35,900 nucleotides of DNA from Clostridia bacterium (GTDB taxonomy: Bacteria; Bacillota; Clostridia; Oscillospirales; Acutalibacteraceae). Shown in pieces: positions 21,413 through 29,661 of this stretch; within the stretch, counting starts at the first letter, position 1; every line of letters begins with the position of its first letter. The translations under genes were made by a program, and so were the position numbers. Below the pieces are notes generated by a model. That model saw nothing but the letters and a program-made list of their open reading frames with translations, was not told the origin of the DNA and made no database searches. The stretch lies in NCBI GenBank assembly GCA_017450005.1, contig JAFSYM010000040.1:1-35900 (forward strand), given 5' to 3'.

Positions 21413-23388
21413 TTCTTCGCTCCTTTTTTGCCGCCTGCGCTGCCTTTGCCGCCGGCATTGTCTTTGCCGCCCGCATTGCCTTTGCCGTCGTCCGGCGCGG
21501 CGCCGGAACTGCCTTCGGGCGCGCTGTCACGACCGGTACTGTTTTCGATCTGACGCAGAAGCTCTTCGTCATCATGGGCGATCTCCTCATGGCGGTGCTT
21601 GCCGCCGTAGCCGTAGCCGCCGTAACCGTAGCCGCCGCCGCTGCTGCCGTAGCCGTAACCACCGCCGCTGCTGCCGCCGTAGCCGTAACCGTAACCGCCG
21701 CCGCTGCTGCCGTAGCCGTAGCCGCTGCCGTAACCGTAACCGTTGCCGTAGCCGTAGCCGTTACCATATCCGTAGCCGCCGTAACCATAGCCGCCGTAAC
21801 CATAGCCGCCGTAGCCATAACCGCTGCCGTAACCGCTGCCGTAGCCATAGCGACCGTGACCGTAGCGGCCGGAGCCGTAGCGGCTGTAGTATCTTCTGTA
21901 GCGGTAACCCTTGCGGCGGTAGTACTTGTTGGAACCGCTGTCTTCGGTCATCGTCAGTACGAAGCCGGCCACATCGATGTCGGCAGCATAGATCTCGCCG
22001 AGCGTATCGTTGATGTCGTTGATCTTGGCATAGTCGTTGCGCGAAACGAAGATGATCTCGTCGATGATATCGCCGAGCACCAGACTGTCGGTCACAACAT
22101 GCGTAGGCGGCGTATCGACGATGATAAAATCGAACTCCGCGCGTGCCTGCTCAAAGACGTCCTTGACCTTTTGCGAGTCGAGAATCTCGGTGGATTTGGT
22201 CGTCACACCGCCGGTCGGCAGCACGAAAATGCCCTGCGATTTGATGAATTTGATCGAGTCCATATAGGTGGATTTGCCGCGGATGATCGGGATCATACCG
22301 ACCTGCTTGTCGTCCTTGACGCCGACCGTATTCATCACGGCAGGCTTACGCAAGTCGCAGTCCACCAGCAGCACGGACTTGCCCTTCTGCGCGAGCGCAC
22401 AGGCAATGTTGGTCGAGACGGTCGTTTTACCTTCGTCCTCAAACGTACTCGTGATGGCGAAAACCTTGCTGCCCTTATCGGACGCAAGCGTTTCGAGCTT
22501 GGTACGGATTGCCTTGAAGCTTTCAACGAAGTTGAATGTGACCGCGCTTTCGTCGGTAATCAGAACGCCGTTCTTCGGCCGCTTCTTTTTCTTCATAGAG
22601 CCCTGCGAAATCTCCACGGTCGGCACGGAACCGAGATAGCGCGCATTGATCTTGTTGCGCGCGTCGTCGGCGTTTTTGACCGTCTTGCTCAGCAGGTCAA
22701 TCACGATGACAATCGCGGAAACCAGAATGGCACCGAACGCAAAACCGATCAGCGCATTGCGCGTGGCCACGTCGGCGTTGGTGACCGTGGGCGCAGTGGG
22801 ACGGATCATGACCTTGATGCCGATGGTGTTGTCGAACTGCTGCAGGTACTCGGGATACTCGTTGATGATGATCACGATTGCGTTGGCGCACAGATCCTTG
22901 CTGGAGCTTGTAACCGTGATGTTAAAAATACCGGGCTCGTCCGTCGGCGTCAGCTTGACGGCGTTGCGGATCGTGTTGGCACTGTACTCGCCGCCCAGAT
23001 CCGCCGCAATCTGATCCATCATGTCGTCCGTTTGCAGATAGTGCTGATACAGCGACGCATCCGAGCGGTTGTAGTGCTTGATCTGCTCTTTGATGCTGAT
23101 GATGTTGCCGTCGTTATCCGTAGTCGTGATATACGTTTTGGTCGTAAAGGCCAGCGTTGTCTTGGTCGAATACACCTTGACATACGTCGCCTTGGTGTAC
23201 AAAAAAGCACATGCGCTGATAATCACGCCGACAAGCACGATCGCCCAGAGTCTGCGCAGCAGCAGCCGCACATAGCGGCCGATGTCCAGATTGACCAGCA
23301 TATTTGCCGCCAGGGAAGAAGGCGGCGCACTGGCGCCCGCGCCTGCGTTACCGCTGTAGCTGGTCTGTAATTCCATTCTGTCTTGCAT
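21409..23388 (-). CDS. Wzz/BY-kinase (tyrosine autokinase, CpsCD fusion) with long Tyr-Gly-rich tail
   Basis: Bacterial tyrosine kinase that controls polysaccharide chain length and assembly, 659 residues. Order: Wzz-type transmembrane helix (about 45-65), extracellular part, second helix (about 212-232), then a cytoplasmic BY-kinase domain with Walker A EDEGKTT (317-323), A' LLVDCDLR (340-347) and B FIIVDTPP (421-428). Residues 489-594 form a Tyr-Gly tail with 34 tyrosines, mostly GYGYG repeats; ordinary BY-kinases have a cluster of about three to seven. A lysine-glycine-rich end follows (about 635-659). The ATG at 23388 has AAGGAG five bases upstream; the longer frame is rejected. It sits between its cognate phosphatase and the NYN gene. 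The kinase call is firm; tail function is inference. Confidence 0.93.
   Translation of the reverse strand: MQDRMELQTSYSGNAGAGASAPPSSLAANMLVNLDIGRYVRLLLRRLWAIVLVGVIISACAFLYTKATYVKVYSTKTTLAFTTKTYITTTDNDGNIISIKEQIKHYNRSDASLYQHYLQTDDMMDQIAADLGGEYSANTIRNAVKLTPTDEPGIFNITVTSSSKDLCANAIVIIINEYPEYLQQFDNTIGIKVMIRPTAPTVTNADVATRNALIGFAFGAILVSAIVIVIDLLSKTVKNADDARNKINARYLGSVPTVEISQGSMKKKKRPKNGVLITDESAVTFNFVESFKAIRTKLETLASDKGSKVFAITSTFEDEGKTTVSTNIACALAQKGKSVLLVDCDLRKPAVMNTVGVKDDKQVGMIPIIRGKSTYMDSIKFIKSQGIFVLPTGGVTTKSTEILDSQKVKDVFEQARAEFDFIIVDTPPTHVVTDSLVLGDIIDEIIFVSRNDYAKINDINDTLGEIYAADIDVAGFVLTMTEDSGSNKYYRRKGYRYRRYYSRYGSGRYGHGRYGYGSGYGSGYGYGGYGYGGYGYGGYGYGNGYGYGNGYGYGSGYGYGSSGGGYGYGYGGSSGGGYGYGSSGGGYGYGGYGYGGKHRHEEIAHDDEELLRQIENSTGRDSAPEGSSGAAPDDGKGNAGGKDNAGGKGSAGGKKGAKK
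21607..21924 (-). repeat. Coding tandem repeat for the Tyr-Gly tail
   Basis: Within the kinase gene, about 318 bases built of GGC/TAC-type codons in short units (GYGYGG, GYGYGN, SSGGGYGYG). The DNA is repetitive enough to allow slippage and length variation between strains. Synonymous codons vary (GGC/GGT/GGA, TAC/TAT), so it is not a recent perfect expansion. Confidence 0.8.
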
Positions 23389-23402
23389 GGTATCTCCTTC
23401 TT

Positions 23403-24167
23403 TCAAAAGCGCTGTCCGTCATGTCTGTGCTCACTGCGCCGGACGGGCGGAATCTCCTTGTCCGAAAGCACACAGGACGGGGCAGTATAGAGCATATAGT
23501 CCAAAGTTTCGCGTGAAATATCCGGTGGAAAGCTGCGGATCATACGCAGCAGATCGTTGCCGCGGGCGAGGTGCGAATGCGCGTCCGTAGCGATGAAGCT
23601 CGCGGTGCGGTGGCGCACCATCCTGTAAGCGAGATCGAATTCTTCAAAGCCTGTCAGCCCCGCAAGGGAATCTGCGTTGATCTGAAAATACGCGCCGCGT
23701 TCCGCCAGAAACTGCGCAAGCGCAAAATCCTGCTGCAGAAAGCTGTATCGCTCCGGGTGCGCGATGATGGGCACCAGTCCCATCTCAAAAACCGTGTCCA
23801 CGTATCGGATCAGACGACGCGCACTCAAGCCGTGGAACTCAAATTCGATCAGCAGATAGCGGCTGCCGTTGAGCGTGACTTTTTCGAGATGCTGTGCCTG
23901 AAAAATCGAGTCGTCCACAAAGACCTCTGCGCCGGCATAGATTCGCAGCGGCAATCCCCGCCGCGAGATTTCCTCGCGCAGACGCAGAACACGGTCATTG
24001 CGCCGGCGCAAAAACGTTGCGATTTCATCCGGGTGATACAGATGGGACGTCGCCGCAATGCGGTCGATGCCGTATTCCACACCCATTTCGCACAGCCGCA
24101 TGGATTCGTACAGCGTCTCCGGGCCGTCGTCGATATCAAACAAAACGTGGGAGTGCAGATCAATCAT
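23403..24167 (-). CDS. cpsB: CpsB/YwqE-type PHP protein-tyrosine phosphatase
   Basis: Manganese-dependent phosphatase that dephosphorylates the BY-kinase tail, 254 residues. PHP metal-binding motifs are all present: DLHSH (3-7), DIDDG (11-15), SHLYHP (41-46), GAEV with E81, AHPER (136-140) and DAHSH (195-199). The start at 24167 has GGGAGG six bases upstream. It is first in the operon, 14 bases before the kinase, the classic opposing pair of capsule/EPS control. The C-terminus is basic and short. Confidence 0.93.
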   Translation of the reverse strand: MIDLHSHVLFDIDDGPETLYESMRLCEMGVEYGIDRIAATSHLYHPDEIATFLRRRNDRVLRLREEISRRGLPLRIYAGAEVFVDDSIFQAQHLEKVTLNGSRYLLIEFEFHGLSARRLIRYVDTVFEMGLVPIIAHPERYSFLQQDFALAQFLAERGAYFQINADSLAGLTGFEEFDLAYRMVRHRTASFIATDAHSHLARGNDLLRMIRSFPPDISRETLDYMLYTAPSCVLSDKEIPPVRRSEHRHDGQRF

Positions 24168-24195
24168 AGAATACCTCCCATTTTTTCGAGTATAT

Positions 24196-24225
24196 AGTAT
24201 AACATAAAGAGCCTATAGAATGCAA
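24196..24225 (-). promoter_or_regulatory. Promoter of the cpsB/BY-kinase/NYN operon
   Basis: Minus strand: -35 TTGCAT (24220-24225), 18 bases, -10 TATACT (24196-24201), about 28 bases before the ATG. No terminator separates it from the upstream EPS operon, so read-through can add to expression. Confidence 0.65.
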
Positions 24226-24238
24226 TATCATTTTCGTC

Positions 24239-25438
24239 TTAACACACAGATTCGTATCCCTGCCAGATGTTTTCCCATTTCTCCAGCTCCTGCGTATTGC
24301 CCGCAAAGCCCTGCAGTGCGTCGGCATACTTTTGCCGCAGCGCGGGATCGGTCAGCAATGCGCGCAGTTTTTCGGCGATATCCGCCGCGTCGATCTGCGC
24401 GATACTGCCGGTCACGCCGTCCTCAATCTGGTTGCGCACGGTAGTAAACGCCGTCGTCACGATCGGTTTTGCAAAGCACTTGGCTTCCTCGATCGCGATG
24501 GATTTGCCCTCAAAGCGCGAGGGCTGCACATAGACGTCGCACTGCGCAAGATAGGGATAGGGATTGAGCTTTGCGCCGAGCAGGAAGAAGCGATCCTGTA
24601 AACCGGCTGCGGCAATTTTGTCCGTCAGCATTTCGCGCTGCGGACCGTCGCCGAGCACATACCAGCGAAAGTCGCAGCAGTCTTTCAGCGCGACGCACAC
24701 ATCAACGGCTATGTCGATCCCCTTCGGATCGTCCAGCCGTCCCATCGTCAGCACGCGAAGCCCCCTATATCCCGCGTCAAAGTCCACCGGCTCGCTGCTG
24801 CGTTCACGCAGCACGGAGGGCGAAATGAGGTTTTCCAGCACACGAATCTTGTCCCCATGCTCCGGAAAACACGCGCGCAGCACATCGGCGCATGCGTCGG
24901 ATACGCCGGCGAGCACATCAAACTGTGCAAAATAAGCGCTGTCGAAATCCCTGTTCATCTCAAGCCGGCGGTAGTCGCTGTGAATGAGCGCAATTTTACG
25001 CTTTGCCCGCACGAGATCGGCGCAGAAATAGATCGGGCTGCCTTCCATATACGCCACAGCCGCATCGTATTCCTGCTGCAATGGCGCATAGGCGCGTTTT
25101 TGATGCTTCCAGCCGCGCTGCTCGCGCATGCGGATCGGCAGATCACCGCGCACCGCGGCGGAAAACAGAATACGCTGCGCGCACATCGACAGCTTGCCGC
25201 GCCGCAAAAGCTGCAGGCAGGATGATGACAGCGGCATGTAAAAAATACGCGCGGTCTCCTGCATCGGCAGCACATGTACCTGATCGGGCAGCAGCCCGAG
25301 CAGCTCGCCCTCCGGCCGCAGCAGACAAAGGTCGACGTCATAGCGGTCATAATCAATCATGCACAGCAGCGTTTGCAGACTCTTCTCCGCACCGCCGAAC
25401 TGCATCGTGGGATGCACAAACAACAGCTTTTTCTTCAT
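24239..25438 (-). CDS. GT4-family glycosyltransferase
   Basis: GT-B retaining glycosyltransferase of 399 residues, presumed to add a sugar to the lipid-linked EPS repeat unit at the inner membrane face. It has GGAEKSL near the N-terminus (15-21), VLTMGRLDDPKGID, and the donor-site E-x7-E block PSRFEGKSIAIEEAK in the C-terminal half. It is a paralogue of the gene at 27699-28907: both share the IDY-RYDVDL and NPYPY-x3-CD-Y-QPSR-EGK patterns. The ATG at 25438 overlaps the upstream GH88/105-like stop (ATGA). Last gene of the EPS operon. Donor and acceptor are unknown. Confidence 0.88.
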   Translation of the reverse strand: MKKKLLFVHPTMQFGGAEKSLQTLLCMIDYDRYDVDLCLLRPEGELLGLLPDQVHVLPMQETARIFYMPLSSSCLQLLRRGKLSMCAQRILFSAAVRGDLPIRMREQRGWKHQKRAYAPLQQEYDAAVAYMEGSPIYFCADLVRAKRKIALIHSDYRRLEMNRDFDSAYFAQFDVLAGVSDACADVLRACFPEHGDKIRVLENLISPSVLRERSSEPVDFDAGYRGLRVLTMGRLDDPKGIDIAVDVCVALKDCCDFRWYVLGDGPQREMLTDKIAAAGLQDRFFLLGAKLNPYPYLAQCDVYVQPSRFEGKSIAIEEAKCFAKPIVTTAFTTVRNQIEDGVTGSIAQIDAADIAEKLRALLTDPALRQKYADALQGFAGNTQELEKWENIWQGYESVC

Positions 25439-26556
25439 GCGTCCAGCTCCTCTGTCAGCAGCAGCGCAAAGCCCTGCGCCGCCGGCGCACTCGTAAAGCG
25501 CGCGGAGTAAAAGCCGATTCCTTTTGTATCGCCCTGCGCCCAGTCGACCTCGCCGTTTTTGCGCGTGGCTGTGTATAAAAACTGCGCCGCTTTGCGTGCA
25601 GACGTCAAATAAACTTCCTCGTGTGTCTGCGTATACAGCACCGCCATCAGATGTCCGAGCATCGCGGTGGCTGTGCTCTCGACGCCCGTCTCAGCGTACA
25701 GTTGCCGGCTCCATGCGCCGTCCGGCTGCTGCAGGGGCAGAATCGACTTGGCAAAACGCTGCGCGGCAGGCAGCACATCCATGCTGCAGCGCAGCATCTC
25801 CGAGAGCGCCAGCGCGTACCAGCCGCAGCCGCGTCCCCAGCCGTAAATCCCCAACGGCACGCCTTCCGGCACACGCACGGCATGCGCGGGAAGTCCCGTC
25901 GCCGGATGCAGACCCAGACGCGTGTATTCTTCAAGCTGCCGCACGGCAATCTGCGCCGCCTGCGGGACATGATACGTCTGTGCATAAAGTGACAAAAACG
26001 GGCAGACCATCCCGACTGTGTCCACAAACCGAAGAGCCGGCGCACGAGGGGTATACGGGACAGTGCCGTCCCCTGCCTGCTCTTTCAGGAAAGAATAAAC
26101 CGCGTCCATGGCAGGGCGCACTTTCTGCGTATCTTCAGCGCCGCACAGCAGCGCATACGCCAGCAGTGCGATATCCGGCCGGTCAACCGGCTGCTTCCAG
26201 CGGCCGTCCGGCGTCAGAATCGACTGCTGCGCCGCCTGCACAGCGGCGGTCTGTCCCGCTTGCTGCACACCGAGCAGCAGCGCCCCCTGCTGCCATGACT
26301 GCAGGGTTCGGTTTTTATATGTGCCGCGCAGACGCTCCGGCAGCGTGAACCGCGTCTGGTCGCTGACCGGTACGGCCGGCATTTTACGCAGCCAGCGCAG
26401 CGCGACGGCACGCATCCGGCTCTGCGCCTGATCCTGCGCCAGTGAACCGATCCCGATGCGCGAGAGCCATGTGCGCACGGCGGGCACAATATCCACAAGC
26501 GCCGCAGCCATCACGCACAGCGCAAAAACAGATAAAAGAATTACGGCAATCGTCAT
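25435..26556 (-). CDS. Membrane-anchored GH88/GH105-like unsaturated-uronyl hydrolase
   Basis: Protein of 373 residues. One N-terminal hydrophobic helix (about 3-27) acts as a signal anchor, followed by an alpha/alpha-barrel with GH88/GH105 (YteR-like) features: RPDIALLAYALL (126-137), FVDTVGMVCPFLSLYA with candidate catalytic D179, YGWGRGCGWYALALSEML (238-255) and QQPDGAWSRQ. These enzymes remove unsaturated uronic acids left by polysaccharide lyases. In an EPS operon, outside the membrane, it may trim or remodel the polymer. GAGGACT precedes the ATG at 26556, and it overlaps the next GT4 gene by four bases. The family is likely; substrate unknown. Confidence 0.78.
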   Translation of the reverse strand: MTIAVILLSVFALCVMAAALVDIVPAVRTWLSRIGIGSLAQDQAQSRMRAVALRWLRKMPAVPVSDQTRFTLPERLRGTYKNRTLQSWQQGALLLGVQQAGQTAAVQAAQQSILTPDGRWKQPVDRPDIALLAYALLCGAEDTQKVRPAMDAVYSFLKEQAGDGTVPYTPRAPALRFVDTVGMVCPFLSLYAQTYHVPQAAQIAVRQLEEYTRLGLHPATGLPAHAVRVPEGVPLGIYGWGRGCGWYALALSEMLRCSMDVLPAAQRFAKSILPLQQPDGAWSRQLYAETGVESTATAMLGHLMAVLYTQTHEEVYLTSARKAAQFLYTATRKNGEVDWAQGDTKGIGFYSARFTSAPAAQGFALLLTEELDA

Positions 26557-26602
26557 ATTCAGTCCTCACAGTAAAGCGCCCGTCGCTTTGTTGCGATGCG
26601 CT

Positions 26603-27649
26603 TCACACTTGTTTCTTTCCGTGCAGACGCTCAAACAGCCATACCCGTCCCTCGACCGCGCGCATCCACAGCCGCGCCGCAAACGCCAGACGAAGCTGCA
26701 TGCATCGCAGCAGCACGCGTGTATAGCGGTTCAATCCGCCGCGTGCAAACGGCATGAGTTGATTCAGTATATCATGCACCGCGTCATCCGCAAAAAATAC
26801 ACGCAGCTTCCGAAGCCGCGCAAAGCCCCGATACGCTTGGCAAAGCGCAGAGATCGTGGCCTCGATGCGGCGGCAGAAGCAAACCGCACTGCCGGCGAGA
26901 AAATCATCCGCCTGTACACCCAGCCGGGCAAATTGCGCCTGATCGGACAAAAACTGCGTACTCAGCGCAGTCGCGTATTCCCGCTTCTTCCGGTGGATAG
27001 CGCTCGTGGGTACATAGCGGTAAAAATATGCTGCATTCGGCACATAAACCAGCGTGTCGCAGATTTGCAGGTAACGGAGCACAAACTCCCGATCCTCGCC
27101 GAATTTGCGCCCGACCGTCAGCCGCATCATATGGGTGCGGATCGGCTCCAGCAGCAGCAGCTTATCGCACAATGTATTGAAGTTTTCTTTATCCATCATA
27201 TACCGCACTACAGCGTCCCGTCCGAACGCTTCGTTCTTCGGAAAGGGGAATCTCTGCGTCTCCTCGCCGTATGCGGATTCAATCGTGTAGTCACAGAACG
27301 TCATCTGCGCGCCGGTACGCTCCGCCGCCTCCAGCAGACATTCGATCATATCCGGCAGCAGCAAATCGTCCGCATCCGCAAAGGCTGCGTATTTGCCCAC
27401 AGCCAGCTCGATCCCTGCGTTGCGCGCGGCGCTGACGCCGGCATTGCGGCGGTGCGTCACATAAATATTGGCATATTTTTGCGCGTAAACGTCGCAGATT
27501 TCCGGCGACGCATCCGTTGAACCGTCGTCGATCAGCAGCACCTGCATGCGCGAAAACAACGTCTGCGCCGTCACGGAATCCAGACACTGCTGCAAATATT
27601 CCGCGGCGTTATAAACCGGAATGATGAGCGATACCGCCGTATCCGTCAT
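26603..27649 (-). CDS. GT2-family glycosyltransferase
   Basis: GT-A inverting glycosyltransferase of 348 residues. SLIIPVYNAAEYL at the N-terminus, IDDGSTD (40-46) for nucleotide binding, NAGVSAARNAGIE, and the metal-binding DADD (92-95). The C-terminal third is basic and may bind the membrane. The ATG at 27649 follows AAAGGG; a longer frame from TTG would overlap the upstream gene by 11 bases and has no better ribosome site. Within the EPS operon; substrates unknown. Confidence 0.88.
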   Translation of the reverse strand: MTDTAVSLIIPVYNAAEYLQQCLDSVTAQTLFSRMQVLLIDDGSTDASPEICDVYAQKYANIYVTHRRNAGVSAARNAGIELAVGKYAAFADADDLLLPDMIECLLEAAERTGAQMTFCDYTIESAYGEETQRFPFPKNEAFGRDAVVRYMMDKENFNTLCDKLLLLEPIRTHMMRLTVGRKFGEDREFVLRYLQICDTLVYVPNAAYFYRYVPTSAIHRKKREYATALSTQFLSDQAQFARLGVQADDFLAGSAVCFCRRIEATISALCQAYRGFARLRKLRVFFADDAVHDILNQLMPFARGGLNRYTRVLLRCMQLRLAFAARLWMRAVEGRVWLFERLHGKKQV

Positions 27650-27698
27650 TGCGTACCCTTTCCCGAAGACAAAATCTTCGTTCTTGCTGTCGGCGTCC

Positions 27699-28907
27699 TT
27701 ATTCTTCAATCAAACTGTAAATCTTTTCAATCTCTGCCGTGTTGCTGTAGTCGGCCGTCTTTGTGTTCTCGCTCAGCGTTTTTCGCAGGTCTTCGTCGCG
27801 CAGCAGCGATTCGATCGCGTCGGCAAGCGCGGTTTCGTCCTGCGGGGCAATCACGGCGTCGAAGCCGTCGCGCACCTGACTGCGCGCCGTTTTGAAATCG
27901 GTAATCAGCACCGGACGGGCGAGCATCTGCGCCTCGCGCACCGTCACGGCCTTGCCCTCATACCGGGAGGGCTGCAAATACAGATCGCACGCAGCCATAT
28001 ACGGGTACGGATTGCTCTTTTTGCCCAGCAGCACAAAGCAGTCCTCCACGCCGCTGTCGGCAATCTGCGCGCGAAGCTGCGCCTCGCCGCCGCCGTAGCC
28101 GACAATGTACCAGCAGAACGGCACACCGCGATCCTTCAATATCCGGCTCACCTTCGCCGCACGGTCAAATGCCTTTGCGAAGCAGAACCGGCCGACAGAA
28201 AGCAGACGGTACCCTTCACCCTGCATCTCCTGCGGCTCGAATTCCGCGGCGCTCTTTCGCACGAATGATTGCGGCAGTATGTTTTCGATCGTAACAAGCT
28301 TGTCCCGGAACTGCGGATAAACCTGTAAAAACGCCGCGCCGCACTCGTCGGATACCGCCGCGATCCGGTCAAACTGCGACCAGATGCGCGCATCCTTCTC
28401 TTTGTCCATATCCATCATCGTGAAATCCGTATGAATCCACGCGAACTTTTTCTTTGCCTGCACCTTCTGCGCCACGTAATGGTGCGGCCACATAAAACTG
28501 ATCGCCGCGTCATACTCGCCGCGCAGCGGCGGCATAAACCGCACGGACGCATCCCAATGGGACTGCAGCAGCGCATACCCCATGGCGTCCGCCCTTTGTG
28601 AATCGGAGACCGCTTTATATTTGAAATGCATCCGGGCGCGCGAGAGCAGCCTGGCCGACGCGAGCAGCACATGCCCGTGCAGAAGCACATCCCGGATCGG
28701 TTCGAGCATCGTGGCACACTGCGCAATCTGCGGCAGAACCGTGCACCGCTCATTGACAAAAGGCAGCAGCTCGCCCTTGCGCGAGAACAGCAGCAAATCC
28801 ACATCGTACCGCTCGTAGTCGATCACGTCCAGCAGCCCCACAAGACTGCGTTCGATTCCGCCGATCTCCATGCTGTGCGCCGTAATCAGGATTTTTTTCT
28901 TCCTCAT
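27699..28907 (-). CDS. GT4-family glycosyltransferase (paralogue of the 24239 gene)
   Basis: GT-B protein of 402 residues: GGIERSL near 16-22, LLSVGRFCFAKAFDRA in the middle, and the PSRYEGKAVTVREAQ donor-site block. Likeness to the gene at 24239-25438 is visible over much of the length, so one probably arose by duplication within this cluster. GAGG lies seven bases before the ATG at 28907, and only one base separates it from the upstream GT32-like gene. Confidence 0.88.
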   Translation of the reverse strand: MRKKKILITAHSMEIGGIERSLVGLLDVIDYERYDVDLLLFSRKGELLPFVNERCTVLPQIAQCATMLEPIRDVLLHGHVLLASARLLSRARMHFKYKAVSDSQRADAMGYALLQSHWDASVRFMPPLRGEYDAAISFMWPHHYVAQKVQAKKKFAWIHTDFTMMDMDKEKDARIWSQFDRIAAVSDECGAAFLQVYPQFRDKLVTIENILPQSFVRKSAAEFEPQEMQGEGYRLLSVGRFCFAKAFDRAAKVSRILKDRGVPFCWYIVGYGGGEAQLRAQIADSGVEDCFVLLGKKSNPYPYMAACDLYLQPSRYEGKAVTVREAQMLARPVLITDFKTARSQVRDGFDAVIAPQDETALADAIESLLRDEDLRKTLSENTKTADYSNTAEIEKIYSLIEE

Positions 28908-28908
28908 T

Positions 28909-29619
28909 TTATCGCCTCAGTATTTTGCGAAGCCGTTCGCCGCCGATCAGGTGGACAATCGTGCGCTTAAGCATGGTCTTCATCCGTACATGCCGCGGCA
29001 GCCAGAGCTGCGCGAAGTGATGAATCGCACGGCTGTCTTCGGTGATATAACTGACGGAGTTAATATAGTCGTAAGGGCTGAAATACGTGCGCGGATAGAC
29101 GGCAATCCCGTCCTTTTCCTGGAACGTATTGTCGCGGACAAATCCCATCTGCTCATACAGACGCGTGAGCAGAAGGACGTTCGTATCGCTGTAAAGCGAA
29201 CCGTCGGGCCGCTCGTAAACAGCCGTATCATAATGCGCGATATACTGTTCGAGCACCTCGCACCCCGCTTCGGCGCCCATCACGCAGGTACCGACGAAAT
29301 TCTTTTCCTCGAATCCCGCAAAAAAACGGTGCTGCAGAAACGGTTCGAACGAGCCGAGTACCTCCACATCCGTGTCCAGATAAATACCGCCCCGGCTGTA
29401 CAACGCCTTGGCACGCACATAGTCGCTGACGAACGCAAAGTTGCGGTGCGCATACGCCTGGCGTACAAACGTATTCTGCTGAATATCGAAATTGTCTTCA
29501 TTCCATTCGACGAACGTGTAGTCCGGCAGATGTTTTTTCCACGACTCGATGCACTTTTGCACCAGCTTCGGCTTCTCGCCCCGGCCGAACCAACAGTAAT
29601 GAATCGTTTTCGGAATCAT
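28909..29619 (-). CDS. GT32-like glycosyltransferase (DXD type)
   Basis: Protein of 236 residues of the capsular-polysaccharide/Och1-like type. It begins MIPKTIHYCWFG, the family's IPK-IHYCWFG hallmark, and has the metal-binding DXD in GGIYLDTDVEV (D82, D84), preceded by SDYVRAKALYSRGG. A basic C-terminus (RLRKILRR) could attach to the membrane. AGAGGGG precedes the ATG at 29619. Probable role: adding a sugar to the EPS repeat unit. Confidence 0.88.
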   Translation of the reverse strand: MIPKTIHYCWFGRGEKPKLVQKCIESWKKHLPDYTFVEWNEDNFDIQQNTFVRQAYAHRNFAFVSDYVRAKALYSRGGIYLDTDVEVLGSFEPFLQHRFFAGFEEKNFVGTCVMGAEAGCEVLEQYIAHYDTAVYERPDGSLYSDTNVLLLTRLYEQMGFVRDNTFQEKDGIAVYPRTYFSPYDYINSVSYITEDSRAIHHFAQLWLPRHVRMKTMLKRTIVHLIGGERLRKILRR

Positions 29620-29661
29620 GCAATCCCCTCTTCTTTCATCCTGACGACAGAGTTTATCCCA

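Noticed and set aside
21600-21905. Regular short repeats that could suggest a CRISPR or minisatellite array
   Set aside because: They stay in frame with the BY-kinase gene and encode its Tyr-Gly tail; there are no spacers.
21394-23370. Long plus-strand ORF rich in Ala, Val and Thr
   Set aside because: Antisense of the BY-kinase repeats; low-complexity composition.
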